Source: Anaerolineaceae bacterium
GTDB lineage: Bacteria > Chloroflexota > Anaerolineae > Anaerolineales > Anaerolineaceae
Direction of reading: 5' to 3'
Assembly: GCA_021107195.1 (NCBI GenBank)
Contig: JAIOTF010000234.1
Coordinates: 1 to 7,243, forward strand
Length of the DNA: 7,243 nucleotides
Part shown: positions 1-5,836 of the stretch, in pieces
How positions within the stretch are numbered: position 1 is the first letter of the stretch
Layout: every line of letters begins with the position of its first letter
The notes under the pieces: model-generated
What the model was told of the DNA's origin: nothing
Database searches by the model: none
What the model saw: the letters and a program-made list of their open reading frames with translations, nothing else
Program-made: the position numbers and the translations under genes

Positions 1-26
1 AAAACCTGTCAGGTCTGCAATGACAG
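1..26. repeat. Possible partial inverted-repeat element at window edge
   Basis: Bases 4-14 form a near-palindrome (ACCTG, T, CAGGT). The overlapping arms CTGTCA (6-11) and TGACAG (21-26) give a 6-bp stem with a 9-nt loop. Intergenic palindromes built on AACCTGTCAGGT are familiar in many bacterial genomes, so this may be the right half of one cut by the window edge. That identification is from memory and nothing else in the window repeats it. Confidence 0.3.
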
Positions 27-106
27 AATCACTTATTGAGGTTCACACTAATAAGTTAACACTTTCACCTACGGACAAAAAGGATATTCAGACATTATGG
101 TGTCTT

Positions 107-134
107 CGTAAGGGCGAATGGCGTTCGCCCAAGC
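107..134 (+). repeat. REP hairpin, copy 1 (A-T variant)
   Basis: A 28-nt unit: CGTAA, then stem arm GGGCGAA (112-118), loop TGGCG (119-123), stem arm TTCGCCC (124-130) and the tail AAGC. The same unit recurs at 5809-5836 and 6639-6666 on this strand, and in a diverged form on the minus strand at 6506-6533. The variable stem pair is A-T here, C-G or G-C in the other copies, so pairing is conserved while sequence is not. A conserved GTAA/GTAG at the 5' foot of the stem is the usual arrangement for REPs recognised by RAYT transposases. Confidence 0.85.
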
Positions 135-222
135 GGCATGTTTGATTAAAATCCATGTTGAATTGCATATTGCCAATCCGGGCAATCGTTTTCCAACAAA
201 TCTGCTTGAAATGACTCGGCTT

Positions 223-249
223 GGGGCAAGCCCCCTGCTGCTTCGCAGC
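223..249 (-). repeat. Second hairpin repeat family, copy A
   Basis: Read on the minus strand, this 27-nt unit has a GCTGC/GCAGC stem around GAA, then AGGGGG, a variable base and TTGCCCC. It matches 1204-1230 on the plus strand at 22 of 27 positions. Four of the five differences fall in the stem and compensate each other, because that copy has GTCGC/GCGAC. A second hairpin, GGCTT/AAGCC (218-222 and 228-232), overlaps it. Similarity to the other copy continues weakly up to about 270. Function unknown; probably a mobile or structural intergenic repeat. Confidence 0.7.
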
Positions 250-376
250 TTTCCCTTTTACCCTACGGGACGATGTCGCAAGGGGCATAAAAAAGTTAAC
301 CAATTCATGTATATATCAATAATCCATTGCATGAATCACCGGTTTTGCGTAAGATAGAAGCAGCAGGAGGTGAAAG

Positions 377-1069
377 ATGAGCGATGTGTTGACTTATTAT
401 GGACATGCGACCTGGGGCCTGGAAACCGGCGGATACCGTCTGCTGGTGGACCCTTTCTTCTCAGGTAACCCCTTGTCGCCGGTGAAGGCCGAGGACGTGA
501 CGGCGGATTATATTCTGGTGACACATGGGCATGGTGACCATATCGGCGATACGGTCGGGATTGCCAAACGCTGCGACGCGCTGGTGATCGCTGTTTCGGA
601 GATCGCCGGCTGGCTGGGAAAGCAGGGGGTGAAAGTGCATGCACAGCATCTGGGAGGCGGTTTTCATCATCCCTTTGGCTATCTCAAGATGACCCTCGCG
701 CTGCACGGCTCGATCCTGCCGGATGGTAGCTATGGCGGCAACCCGGCCGGTTTTCTGTTGACCACCCTGGGTGGGGACAAGTTCTACTTCGCCGGAGACA
801 CCGGTTTGTTTGGCGACATGCGCCTGATTGGCGAAGAGGGGGTGGATGTGGCTATTCTGCCGATCGGCGATAATTTCACCATGGGGCCGGATGACGCCCT
901 GCGGGCGGTGAAGATGCTCTCGCCGAAGCACATTATTCCCATGCATTACAACACCTGGGATTTGATTGCCCAGGATGTGCAGGTCTGGGCGGTGCGCGTG
1001 GAAGCGGAGACGGATACCCGCGCGGTGATCTTGCAGCCTGGCGAGCAATGGACTCTGCCGGAGGGATAA
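377..1069 (+). CDS. UPF0173-type metal-dependent hydrolase (metallo-beta-lactamase fold)
   Basis: A 230-residue cytoplasmic protein, about the usual length for the UPF0173/YtkL family. These are metallo-beta-lactamase-fold hydrolases with two metals and mostly unknown substrates. Visible metal ligands: His50, His52, Asp54 and His55 in the HGHGDH motif, probably His110, Asp141 in the FAGDTGLFGD segment and His190 in IPMHYNTW. His10 in the N-terminal GHATW motif is also typical. No signal peptide is seen. The start is well supported by an AGGAGGTG Shine-Dalgarno at 365-372, four bases before the ATG. The next gene starts 304 bp downstream past several repeats, so co-transcription with the mevalonate genes is doubtful. 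Family assignment is firm; the substrate cannot be named. Confidence 0.93.
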   Translation: MSDVLTYYGHATWGLETGGYRLLVDPFFSGNPLSPVKAEDVTADYILVTHGHGDHIGDTVGIAKRCDALVIAVSEIAGWLGKQGVKVHAQHLGGGFHHPFGYLKMTLALHGSILPDGSYGGNPAGFLLTTLGGDKFYFAGDTGLFGDMRLIGEEGVDVAILPIGDNFTMGPDDALRAVKMLSPKHIIPMHYNTWDLIAQDVQVWAVRVEAETDTRAVILQPGEQWTLPEG

Positions 1070-1081
1070 GGTCAAATTCTT

Positions 1082-1156
1082 GTCTAATGGAAGGACTGTA
1101 GACTTATTCCGTCTCTGTTCGATTACCATTATCTTATTCCAAGTCTAATGGAAGGA
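1082..1156. repeat. Pair of 14-bp direct repeats with internal inverted copy
   Basis: GTCTAATGGAAGGA occurs exactly at 1082-1095 and 1143-1156, 61 bp apart. Between them CCATTA (1126-1131) is the inverse of the TAATGG inside each repeat, and CTTATTCC also occurs twice (1103-1110 and 1133-1140). This may be a remnant of an inserted element or a duplicated spacer. No function is evident. Confidence 0.55.
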
Positions 1157-1183
1157 ATCTCGGAGCGGCCGGGAATCTTTTGT

Positions 1184-1230
1184 CCCCCTTGTTAAAGGGG
1201 GATGTCGCGAAGCGACAGGGGGATTGCCCC
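1184..1230 (+). repeat. Second hairpin repeat family, copy B, with leading stem
   Basis: Two perfect hairpins lie side by side. CCCCCTT (1184-1190) pairs with AAGGGGG (1195-1201) across GTTA, and TGTCGC (1203-1208) pairs with GCGACA (1212-1217) across GAA. GGGGG at 1218-1222 could compete for the first C-run. The 1204-1230 part is the partner of the minus-strand unit at 223-249, with compensatory stem changes. No T-run follows, so this is not a normal intrinsic terminator. Confidence 0.7.
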
Positions 1231-1274
1231 ATGCGCATACCATGCACTGCCCGCGAACGTAATTTCTGGCCGTG

Positions 1275-1306
1275 GAGATTGCCACAGTCGCTATGCTCGC
1301 AATGAC
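1275..1306 (-). repeat. Dispersed intergenic repeat of the 'GTCATTGCGAGC...GGCAATCTC' type
   Basis: On the minus strand this reads TGTCATTGCGAGC, then a short variable middle, then GTGGCAATCTCC. ATTGC and GCAAT form inverted arms. Repeats with this consensus are scattered through intergenic DNA of many environmental bacteria; that statement comes from general recollection, not a search. Only one copy is present in the window. Confidence 0.5.
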
Positions 1307-1373
1307 ATTCAGTCGTGATTTCCCTTTCTTCCCCCGTTTTGATAGCTTTTGCAAGCAAGTGTGACTTAAACTG

Positions 1374-2645
1374 ATGGCTATGATGGCTAAATTTTACGAA
1401 CTTTCAATAGCAGAACGTTTGCAGCAGCTTGGCGAGGCCGGGCTGGATGCGGATGATTTGTTTGCCTTAAGCAACGAAGGCGGTCTGGAGGCTGAACAGG
1501 CCGATCACATGATCGAGAATGTGGTCGGCACCTACGCTCTGCCGCTGGGCATTGCCCGTAATTTTGTGGTCAACGGCCGGGCGGTGCTGGTGCCGATGGT
1601 GATTGAAGAGCCCTCGGTGGTGGCGGCGGCCTCCTTCATGGCCAAGCTGGCCGGAAAGGGCGGCGGTTTCACCGCCGAGACGGACCCGCCCGAGATGATC
1701 GGACAAATGCAGGTGCTGGACGTGCCTGATCCGGAAGCGGCACGCCAGCGTTTATTGGCTGCCCGCGGGGAACTGCTGGCCGAAGCGGCGGAGATCGACC
1801 CGGTGCTGTTGAAGCTGGGCGGCGGAGCGCGTGACTTGCAGGTGCGCTTGCTGCCGAACGCGCCCAACGGCGCGCTGCTGGTGATGCATCTGGTGTATGA
1901 TGTGCGCGATGCGATGGGGGCCAACGCGGTCAACACCGCCGTTGAGCACCTGGCGCCGCGCGTGGAAACAATCACTGGCGGGCGGGTGCTGCTGCGCATT
2001 CTCAGCAACCTGGCTGATCGCCGTCTGGTGCGGGTGCATTGCACTGTGCCGCTGCAGGTGCTGGCCTTTGGCGACTTCGCTCCTGAAACCGTGCGGGATG
2101 GCATCCTCGACGCGTGGGCCTTTGCCGTAGCCGACCCCTATCGAGCTGCGACCCATAACAAGGGCATCATGAATGGGGTGGACGCCGTTGTGTTGGCGAC
2201 AGGTAACGACTGGCGGGCGGTGGAAGCTGGCGCGCATGCCTATGCGGCGCGCAGCGGGCGCTATACCAGCCTGACCACCTGGCGCAAAGACGAAGAAGGT
2301 AACCTGACCGGTTTCCTGGAAATGCCGATGGCCGTGGGGATTGTCGGGGGGGCGACGCGTGTGCATCCCGGTGCGCAGGCGGCCTTGAAATTGATGGGTG
2401 TGAACGCAGCGTCCGAGCTGGCCGGGATCATCGGCGCGGTGGGACTGGCGCAGAACCTGGCTGCCTTGCGGGCGCTGGCTACCGAAGGCATTCAGCGCGG
2501 CCACATGAGCCTGCATGCTCGTCAGGTGGCGATCGCTTCCGGCGCAGCGGGGGGAGAGGTGGAGCGTCTGGCGGCACAATTAGTGGAAGAAAAAACTGTC
2601 CGCATTGACCGGGCAGAGGAAATCCTGCGTACCTGGCGCGGGTAG
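1374..2645 (+). CDS. mvaA: Hydroxymethylglutaryl-CoA reductase, class II
   Basis: Reduces HMG-CoA to mevalonate with NAD(P)H; cytoplasmic. The 423 residues match soluble class II enzymes such as the Pseudomonas mevalonii protein, with no membrane domain. The catalytic set is complete: Glu79 (EEPSVVAAAS), Lys263 (HNKGIMNG), Asp279 (ATGNDWRA) and His377 in the C-terminal flap (QRGHMSLHAR). All four sit four positions before their P. mevalonii equivalents (83, 267, 283, 381). DAMGAN at 179-184 and ENVVG at 49-53 are further class II signatures. Cofactor preference cannot be read with confidence. ATG codons lie at 1374, 1380 and 1383, and none has a clear Shine-Dalgarno. HMG-CoA synthase follows 49 bp downstream, so the context is biosynthetic rather than mevalonate breakdown. 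Confidence 0.96.
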   Translation: MAMMAKFYELSIAERLQQLGEAGLDADDLFALSNEGGLEAEQADHMIENVVGTYALPLGIARNFVVNGRAVLVPMVIEEPSVVAAASFMAKLAGKGGGFTAETDPPEMIGQMQVLDVPDPEAARQRLLAARGELLAEAAEIDPVLLKLGGGARDLQVRLLPNAPNGALLVMHLVYDVRDAMGANAVNTAVEHLAPRVETITGGRVLLRILSNLADRRLVRVHCTVPLQVLAFGDFAPETVRDGILDAWAFAVADPYRAATHNKGIMNGVDAVVLATGNDWRAVEAGAHAYAARSGRYTSLTTWRKDEEGNLTGFLEMPMAVGIVGGATRVHPGAQAALKLMGVNAASELAGIIGAVGLAQNLAALRALATEGIQRGHMSLHARQVAIASGAAGGEVERLAAQLVEEKTVRIDRAEEILRTWRG

Positions 2646-2694
2646 AAGGTAACGGGAATACACCCGGCACCGGGCAGGAATAAGGAGACCAATA

Positions 2695-3777
2695 ATGGAA
2701 GAACGCGTACATAACGAGAGCGAAGCACTGCTGTTGAAACCGGAACGAAAGGTGGGCATCGTTGGCTATGGGGCCTACGTGCCGCGCTACCGTTTGCCGG
2801 CGACGGAGATCAACCGCATCTGGAAAGGGGACACGGGCGGCACACCAATCAGGGAAAAAGCGGTGCCCGGTCTGGATGAGGACGTGGTGACGATGTCGAT
2901 CGAGGCGGCGCGCAATGCTCTTTTGCGGGCGCAGATCGATGCAGAGGAATTACGCGCAGTGTGGGTGGGTTCTGAATCGCACCCGTATGCAGTCAAGCCG
3001 AGCGGCACGCTGGTGGCAGAAGCGATCGGGGCTGTGCCCAGCGTCTCGGCCGGGGACTGGGAATTTGCCTGCAAGGCGGGCACCGAAGCGCTGGTGGCTG
3101 CGATGGGTCTTGTCGGGTCGCGCATGGCGGAATACGCCCTGGCGATCGGCATGGACACCGCCCAGGGCCGCCCGGGGGATGCCCTCGAATACACGGCGGC
3201 GGCCGGCGGGGCGGCGTTTATCATCGGCCCGGCGGAAGAATCGCTGGCAGTGATTGACGCGGTCTACTCATACGTGACTGACACACCGGACTTCTGGCGG
3301 CGGGAGGGACAGAAATACCCTTCGCACGGCCAGCGCTTCACCGGCACCCCAGCTTACTTCAAACACATCACTTCGGCGGCCTCGGCCCTGATGGAAGGTA
3401 CCAATACCGAGCCGTCGGATTATCGTTTTGCTGTTTTTCATCAACCAAATACCAAGTTCCCAACCAACGTGTCGAAAATGCTGGGCTTCAGCAAGGAGCA
3501 GATCCAGACGGGGCTGCTCTCACCGGTGATCGGCAACACCTACGCCGGTGCGGCGCTGGTTGGCCTGTCGGCGGTGCTGGACGTAGCCGAGCCAGGCAAC
3601 AAGATTCTGGTGACCTCGTTTGGTTCAGGCGCCGGGTCGGATGCCTTCGCGATCCAGGTGACGGATGCCATTCTGGAGCGGCGCGGGAATGCGCCCTTCA
3701 CGCAGGATTACATCCAGCGCCGGACGGAGATCGACTACGGTATGTATGTGCGCATGCGCCGCAAACTGGCCAAGTGA
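2695..3777 (+). CDS. mvaS: Hydroxymethylglutaryl-CoA synthase, archaeal type
   Basis: Condenses acetyl-CoA with acetoacetyl-CoA to give HMG-CoA, in the cytoplasm. The 360-residue protein starts its core at VGIVGYGAYVPRYRL (about residue 19), a hallmark of the archaeal-like HMG-CoA synthase branch. The catalytic triad is visible: Glu94 in VGSESHPYAVKPSG, the nucleophile Cys126 in EFACKAGTEAL and His249 in FHQPNTKFP, corresponding to Glu79, Cys111 and His233 of the Staphylococcus aureus enzyme. GNTYAGA at 280-286 is also typical. A strong AAGGAG at 2682-2687 with a 7-nt spacer fixes the start, giving an N-terminal extension of about 18 residues. The thiolase homologue begins 10 nt after the stop, so the two are very probably translated together. 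Confidence 0.95.
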   Translation: MEERVHNESEALLLKPERKVGIVGYGAYVPRYRLPATEINRIWKGDTGGTPIREKAVPGLDEDVVTMSIEAARNALLRAQIDAEELRAVWVGSESHPYAVKPSGTLVAEAIGAVPSVSAGDWEFACKAGTEALVAAMGLVGSRMAEYALAIGMDTAQGRPGDALEYTAAAGGAAFIIGPAEESLAVIDAVYSYVTDTPDFWRREGQKYPSHGQRFTGTPAYFKHITSAASALMEGTNTEPSDYRFAVFHQPNTKFPTNVSKMLGFSKEQIQTGLLSPVIGNTYAGAALVGLSAVLDVAEPGNKILVTSFGSGAGSDAFAIQVTDAILERRGNAPFTQDYIQRRTEIDYGMYVRMRRKLAK

Positions 3778-3780
3778 GGG
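3776..3780 (+). promoter_or_regulatory. Shine-Dalgarno that fixes the thiolase-homologue start
   Basis: GAGGG overlaps the HMG-CoA synthase stop codon and lies 7 nt before the ATG at 3788. It rules out the longer open frame from 3665, whose first 41 residues overlap the synthase gene and look nothing like a thiolase. The arrangement suggests translational coupling of the two genes. Confidence 0.75.
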
Positions 3781-3787
3781 AATTGCC

Positions 3788-4942
3788 ATGACAGAAGTAG
3801 TGATTGCTGGCATTGGCCAGACGCCGGTTGGTGAACATATGGAAGTTTCGTTGCGCACGCTGGCAGCACGCGCCATTCAGGCTGCCCGGGCGGACGCCGG
3901 CGGGCTGCGGCCGCAGGCAATGTATATCGGCAATTTTCTGGCGTCTGTGCTCTCGGGGCAGTCAAACCTGGGGGCATTGTTCACCAGCAACAGCGGTCTG
4001 GAAGGGATTGAGGGAGTGACTGTGGAAGCGGCGGGCGCATCGGGCGCGGCGGCTTTCCGCATGGCCTATCTGGCGGTGCTTTCGGGTTTCGTGGATACGG
4101 CGATCGTGGTGGGCGCCGAGAAATGCACCGACGTGACCAGCCAGGATCTGGAAACTGCGATGATGCAGTCGGTGGAATATGATTACGAAGTCTCCGGCGG
4201 CCTGACCCTGACGGCGCAGGCAGCTTTGCTGACCCAACGTTATATGCATGAATATGACCTCCCGCAGGACGGGCTGGCAGAGTTTTCGCTGCTGGCGCAT
4301 GCTAACGCGGTTCATAATCCCAATGCCATGTACCGGCGGGCGATCTCCCCGGCCGTGTACCAGCGGGCAGGCATGGTCAGCACGCCGCTCAATATGTTCG
4401 ACGTGGCGCCCTATGCCGACGGAGCGGCGGCTGTAATCCTCACCCGGCCCGGGCTGCTGCCGAAAGGCGCAGCCAGGCGGCCGGTGCGGGTGGTGGGCTC
4501 CAGTCTGATCACCGATTCACTGGCCCTGCATGACCGCCATGACCTGCTGGCTTTCCGCGCCGCCGAGCTTTCGGTGGAACGCGCCTGCCGCCAGACGGGC
4601 ATCCTGCCCGGCGACGTGGACTTCTTCGAGCTGTTCGACGCTTTTACCATTTATGCCCTGCTCTCGCTGGAAGCGGCCGGTTTTGCCCGGCACGGCGAAG
4701 GCTGGAAGCTGGGACGGAATGGCAAGCTGGCTTTGGATGGAGAACTGCCCATCTCGGTCATGGGCGGCCTGAAGGGACGCGGCCGTCCGGTAGGGGCGAC
4801 GGGCGTGTACCAGATCGTGGAAGCGGTGCAGCAGTTGCGCGGCCAGGCAGGCGAGAACCAGATTCCCGGCGCCAGGCGGGCGCTGGTGCAGGCCCTGGGC
4901 GGAGCAGCCTCCACGGCGGTTACGCATGTGTTGAGTGTCTAA
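3788..4942 (+). CDS. Thiolase-fold protein (archaeal/SCP2-like) lacking catalytic residues
   Basis: The 384-residue protein follows the archaeal acetyl-CoA acetyltransferase/SCP2-thiolase pattern. It has GIGQTPVGEH near the N-terminus, the nucleophile region VEAAGASG (79-86), VVGAEKCTDV (107-116), DGAAAVIL (211-218), ELFDAFTI (281-288) and a GG-x-K-x(3)-P-V-GATG region (326-339). Active members condense two acetyl-CoA into acetoacetyl-CoA. Here key residues differ: the Cys expected in EAACASG is Gly83 (GGC, one base from TGC), the His of HDAF is Phe283, the His of GHP is Arg333, and the N-x-SGG segment reads ISVMGG (322-327). The frame is intact and fold-defining glycines are kept, so this looks like a maintained pseudoenzyme rather than a decaying gene. 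A role as CoA-binding or scaffold subunit for its neighbours is inferred. Confidence 0.88.
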   Translation: MTEVVIAGIGQTPVGEHMEVSLRTLAARAIQAARADAGGLRPQAMYIGNFLASVLSGQSNLGALFTSNSGLEGIEGVTVEAAGASGAAAFRMAYLAVLSGFVDTAIVVGAEKCTDVTSQDLETAMMQSVEYDYEVSGGLTLTAQAALLTQRYMHEYDLPQDGLAEFSLLAHANAVHNPNAMYRRAISPAVYQRAGMVSTPLNMFDVAPYADGAAAVILTRPGLLPKGAARRPVRVVGSSLITDSLALHDRHDLLAFRAAELSVERACRQTGILPGDVDFFELFDAFTIYALLSLEAAGFARHGEGWKLGRNGKLALDGELPISVMGGLKGRGRPVGATGVYQIVEAVQQLRGQAGENQIPGARRALVQALGGAASTAVTHVLSV

Positions 4943-5011
4943 ATTCTGGAAATCAGCGTAAAAACAGCATGAAAAAGGGTGAATTGCGACTTTTTGACAG
5001 CCCAAAAGCGC

Positions 5012-5048
5012 AGTTTGAGAGTCTTTGAGAGAGTCTTTCTCTTAAACT
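5012..5048 (+). other. Hairpin with internal direct repeat in the thiolase-ribbon gap
   Basis: AGTTTGAGAG (5012-5021) pairs with CTCTTAAACT (5039-5048) over 10 bp including one G-T pair, around a 17-nt loop. GAGAGTCTTT occurs at 5017-5026 and again at 5029-5038, so one repeat straddles the stem. There is no T-run, so it is not a classic terminator. It lies in the 151-bp gap before the zinc-ribbon start, the widest gap inside the operon, and could be an RNA-processing or attenuation site. Function is speculative. Confidence 0.4.
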
Positions 5049-5093
5049 CAAGACCAATAACATATGATATGGCTTGAGAAAGGATACAAGATT

Positions 5094-5291
5094 ATGGAAA
5101 CCCCTCGTCATTGGCGATTAAATAAACAGCGCTACGCCCTGGTGGGCAGCGTTTGCCCGCATTGCAGTGCCAAACTCTTCCCGCCGCGTGAGGTCTGCCC
5201 GCATTGCGGCAACGGAGCGTACACGCAGGAAGCTGTCCAGCAAGATACAATGGTTACCATGCCGCTCCGGCAGCATGCTGCGGCCGACTGA
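5094..5291 (+). CDS. Zinc-ribbon-only protein, truncated DUF35 paralogue
   Basis: A 65-residue protein whose first 42 residues match the start of the next gene's product at 32 positions. The Cys4 zinc ribbon (Cys21, Cys24, Cys35, Cys38; two CPHC motifs) is intact. After residue 42 the sequence diverges and stops, so the whole OB-fold is missing. The start at 5094 aligns with the paralogue's start and has AAAGGA at 5079-5084; the in-frame ATG at 5064 has neither support. Bases after about 5245 hint at similarity to the OB-fold start of the next gene in a shifted frame (ACCATG followed by a CCGGC-containing stretch), so frameshift plus deletion is possible. It may be a remnant or a free zinc-ribbon subunit; the conserved cysteines favour recent origin or some constraint. 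Confidence 0.6.
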   Translation: METPRHWRLNKQRYALVGSVCPHCSAKLFPPREVCPHCGNGAYTQEAVQQDTMVTMPLRQHAAAD

Positions 5292-5309
5292 TTAAAGGGA
5301 TAGACTGGT

Positions 5310-5711
5310 ATGGAGAATCCGCGACACTGGCGATTGAAGAAGCAGCGCTACGGACTGGTGGGCGAAGAATGCCCGCACTGCCACGAGAAGCTCTTCCCGC
5401 CGCGTGATGTATGCCCGCACTGCGGGGGCGAAGCCAAAGAAGAATTCACCTTCAGCGGGCAGGGCGAGGTGTATTCTTTCACCACCATGTACAGCGCCCC
5501 GGCCGGGTATGAGGAATATGCACCCTACACCGTGGCCCTGGTCAAGCTGGAAGAAGGCCCCGTGCTGACCGCCCAACTGACCGACCTGGGCGACGATGAG
5601 GAAGTCGAGATCGGCATGCCGGTCGAAATGGTCACCCGCCGCCTGCGTTCCGACGGCGACGACAGCGGGATCCTGATCTATGGATATAAGTTCAGACCGG
5701 TGATGAAGTAA
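5310..5711 (+). CDS. DUF35 zinc-ribbon/OB-fold acyl-CoA-associated protein
   Basis: The 133-residue protein has the normal two-part DUF35 layout: an N-terminal rubredoxin-like zinc ribbon (Cys21, Cys24, Cys35, Cys38) and an OB-fold from about residue 45 to 130, including GEVYSFTTM, PYTVALVKLEEG and the IGMPVEMV strand. DUF35 proteins accompany thiolases. In the methanogen acetoacetyl-CoA thiolase/HMG-CoA synthase complex the DUF35 subunit bridges the two enzymes and contributes to a shared CoA site. Its place as last gene after synthase and thiolase homologue fits that role. AAAGGGA at 5294-5300 lies 9 nt before the ATG, and the gene starts 18 nt after the zinc-ribbon-only gene. A strong terminator follows 8 nt after the stop. 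Confidence 0.93.
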   Translation: MENPRHWRLKKQRYGLVGEECPHCHEKLFPPRDVCPHCGGEAKEEFTFSGQGEVYSFTTMYSAPAGYEEYAPYTVALVKLEEGPVLTAQLTDLGDDEEVEIGMPVEMVTRRLRSDGDDSGILIYGYKFRPVMK

Positions 5712-5719
5712 AAATACAG

Positions 5720-5751
5720 GCGCTCTCCCAACGGGAGAGCGCTTTTTTTTT
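5720..5751 (+). terminator. Strong intrinsic terminator of the mevalonate operon
   Basis: GCGCTCTCCC (5720-5729) and GGGAGAGCGC (5733-5742) form a perfect 10-bp stem with an AAC loop, followed by nine T residues (5743-5751). It lies just after the DUF35 stop codon and marks the end of the plus-strand gene cluster. Confidence 0.95.
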
Positions 5752-5763
5752 GCGAGAATGGTT

Positions 5764-5779
5764 AATCAATAGGCTTATC
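5764..5779 (+). repeat. Left inverted end of the RAYT unit
   Basis: AATCAATAGGCTTATC lies 12 bp past the operon terminator. The inverse at 6566-6581 differs at one position. A diverged third version of the motif lies inside the unit at 5848-5863, so REP copy 2 is itself bracketed by inverted motifs. Confidence 0.65.
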
Positions 5780-5808
5780 TCACACTCAAAGTAATTTTCA
5801 TAATTCAT

Positions 5809-5836
5809 CGTAAGGGCGCATGGCGTGCGCCCAAGC
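5809..5836 (+). repeat. REP hairpin, copy 2 (C-G variant)
   Basis: Same 28-nt unit as at 107-134: CGTAA, GGGCGCA (5814-5820), loop TGGCG, TGCGCCC (5826-5832), AAGC. The variable stem pair is C-G. It lies 63 bp past the 3' end of the RAYT gene, inside the left arm of the mobile unit, and points toward the gene. Confidence 0.85.

Larger units (their letters stand above)
1..376. other. Intergenic region with repeats, no gene seen
   Basis: No convincing coding sequence is seen on either strand. The short open frames here run through hairpin repeats and lack a good ribosome binding site. The region holds a palindrome at the left edge, a REP hairpin at 107-134 and a pair of adjacent hairpins at 218-249. 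From about 285 to 360 it becomes AT-rich, and the promoter of the downstream hydrolase gene is presumably there, but no convincing -35/-10 pair stands out. Confidence 0.6.
1070..1373. other. Repeat-packed intergenic spacer upstream of HMG-CoA reductase
   Basis: This 304-bp gap holds no believable gene. In order it contains a pair of 14-bp direct repeats (1082-1156), a double-hairpin repeat (1184-1230) and a minus-strand repeat (1275-1306). The promoter of the mevalonate operon should lie in the last 60 bases. A TTGATA at 1339-1344 resembles a -35 box, but no -10 box sits at the right spacing, so no promoter is called. Confidence 0.6.

Noticed and set aside
327..355. Candidate promoter TTGCAT / 17 nt / TAAGAT before the hydrolase gene.
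   Set aside because: Only 3 of 6 and 4 of 6 matches to consensus, and the predicted start would leave almost no leader for the Shine-Dalgarno.
88..357. Short open frames on both strands in the left intergenic region.
   Set aside because: They run through REP and hairpin repeats, have no ribosome binding site and show no recognisable protein.
461..1129. Minus-strand open frame across the UPF0173 hydrolase.
   Set aside because: The plus-strand gene has all metal ligands and a strong ribosome binding site; the antisense product shows no motif.
1134..1358. Minus-strand open frames in the spacer before HMG-CoA reductase.
   Set aside because: They are translations of the intergenic hairpin repeats and show no protein features.
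1752..2579. Long minus-strand open frame (275 codons) inside HMG-CoA reductase.
   Set aside because: It is antisense to a gene with complete catalytic motifs, is rich in His/Arg/Gln as expected of shadows of GC-rich genes, and matches no family I recognise.
3665..3787. Longer thiolase reading frame starting at 3665.
   Set aside because: The extra 41 residues overlap the HMG-CoA synthase gene in another frame and do not resemble a thiolase. The ATG at 3788 has a good Shine-Dalgarno and the correct family N-terminus.
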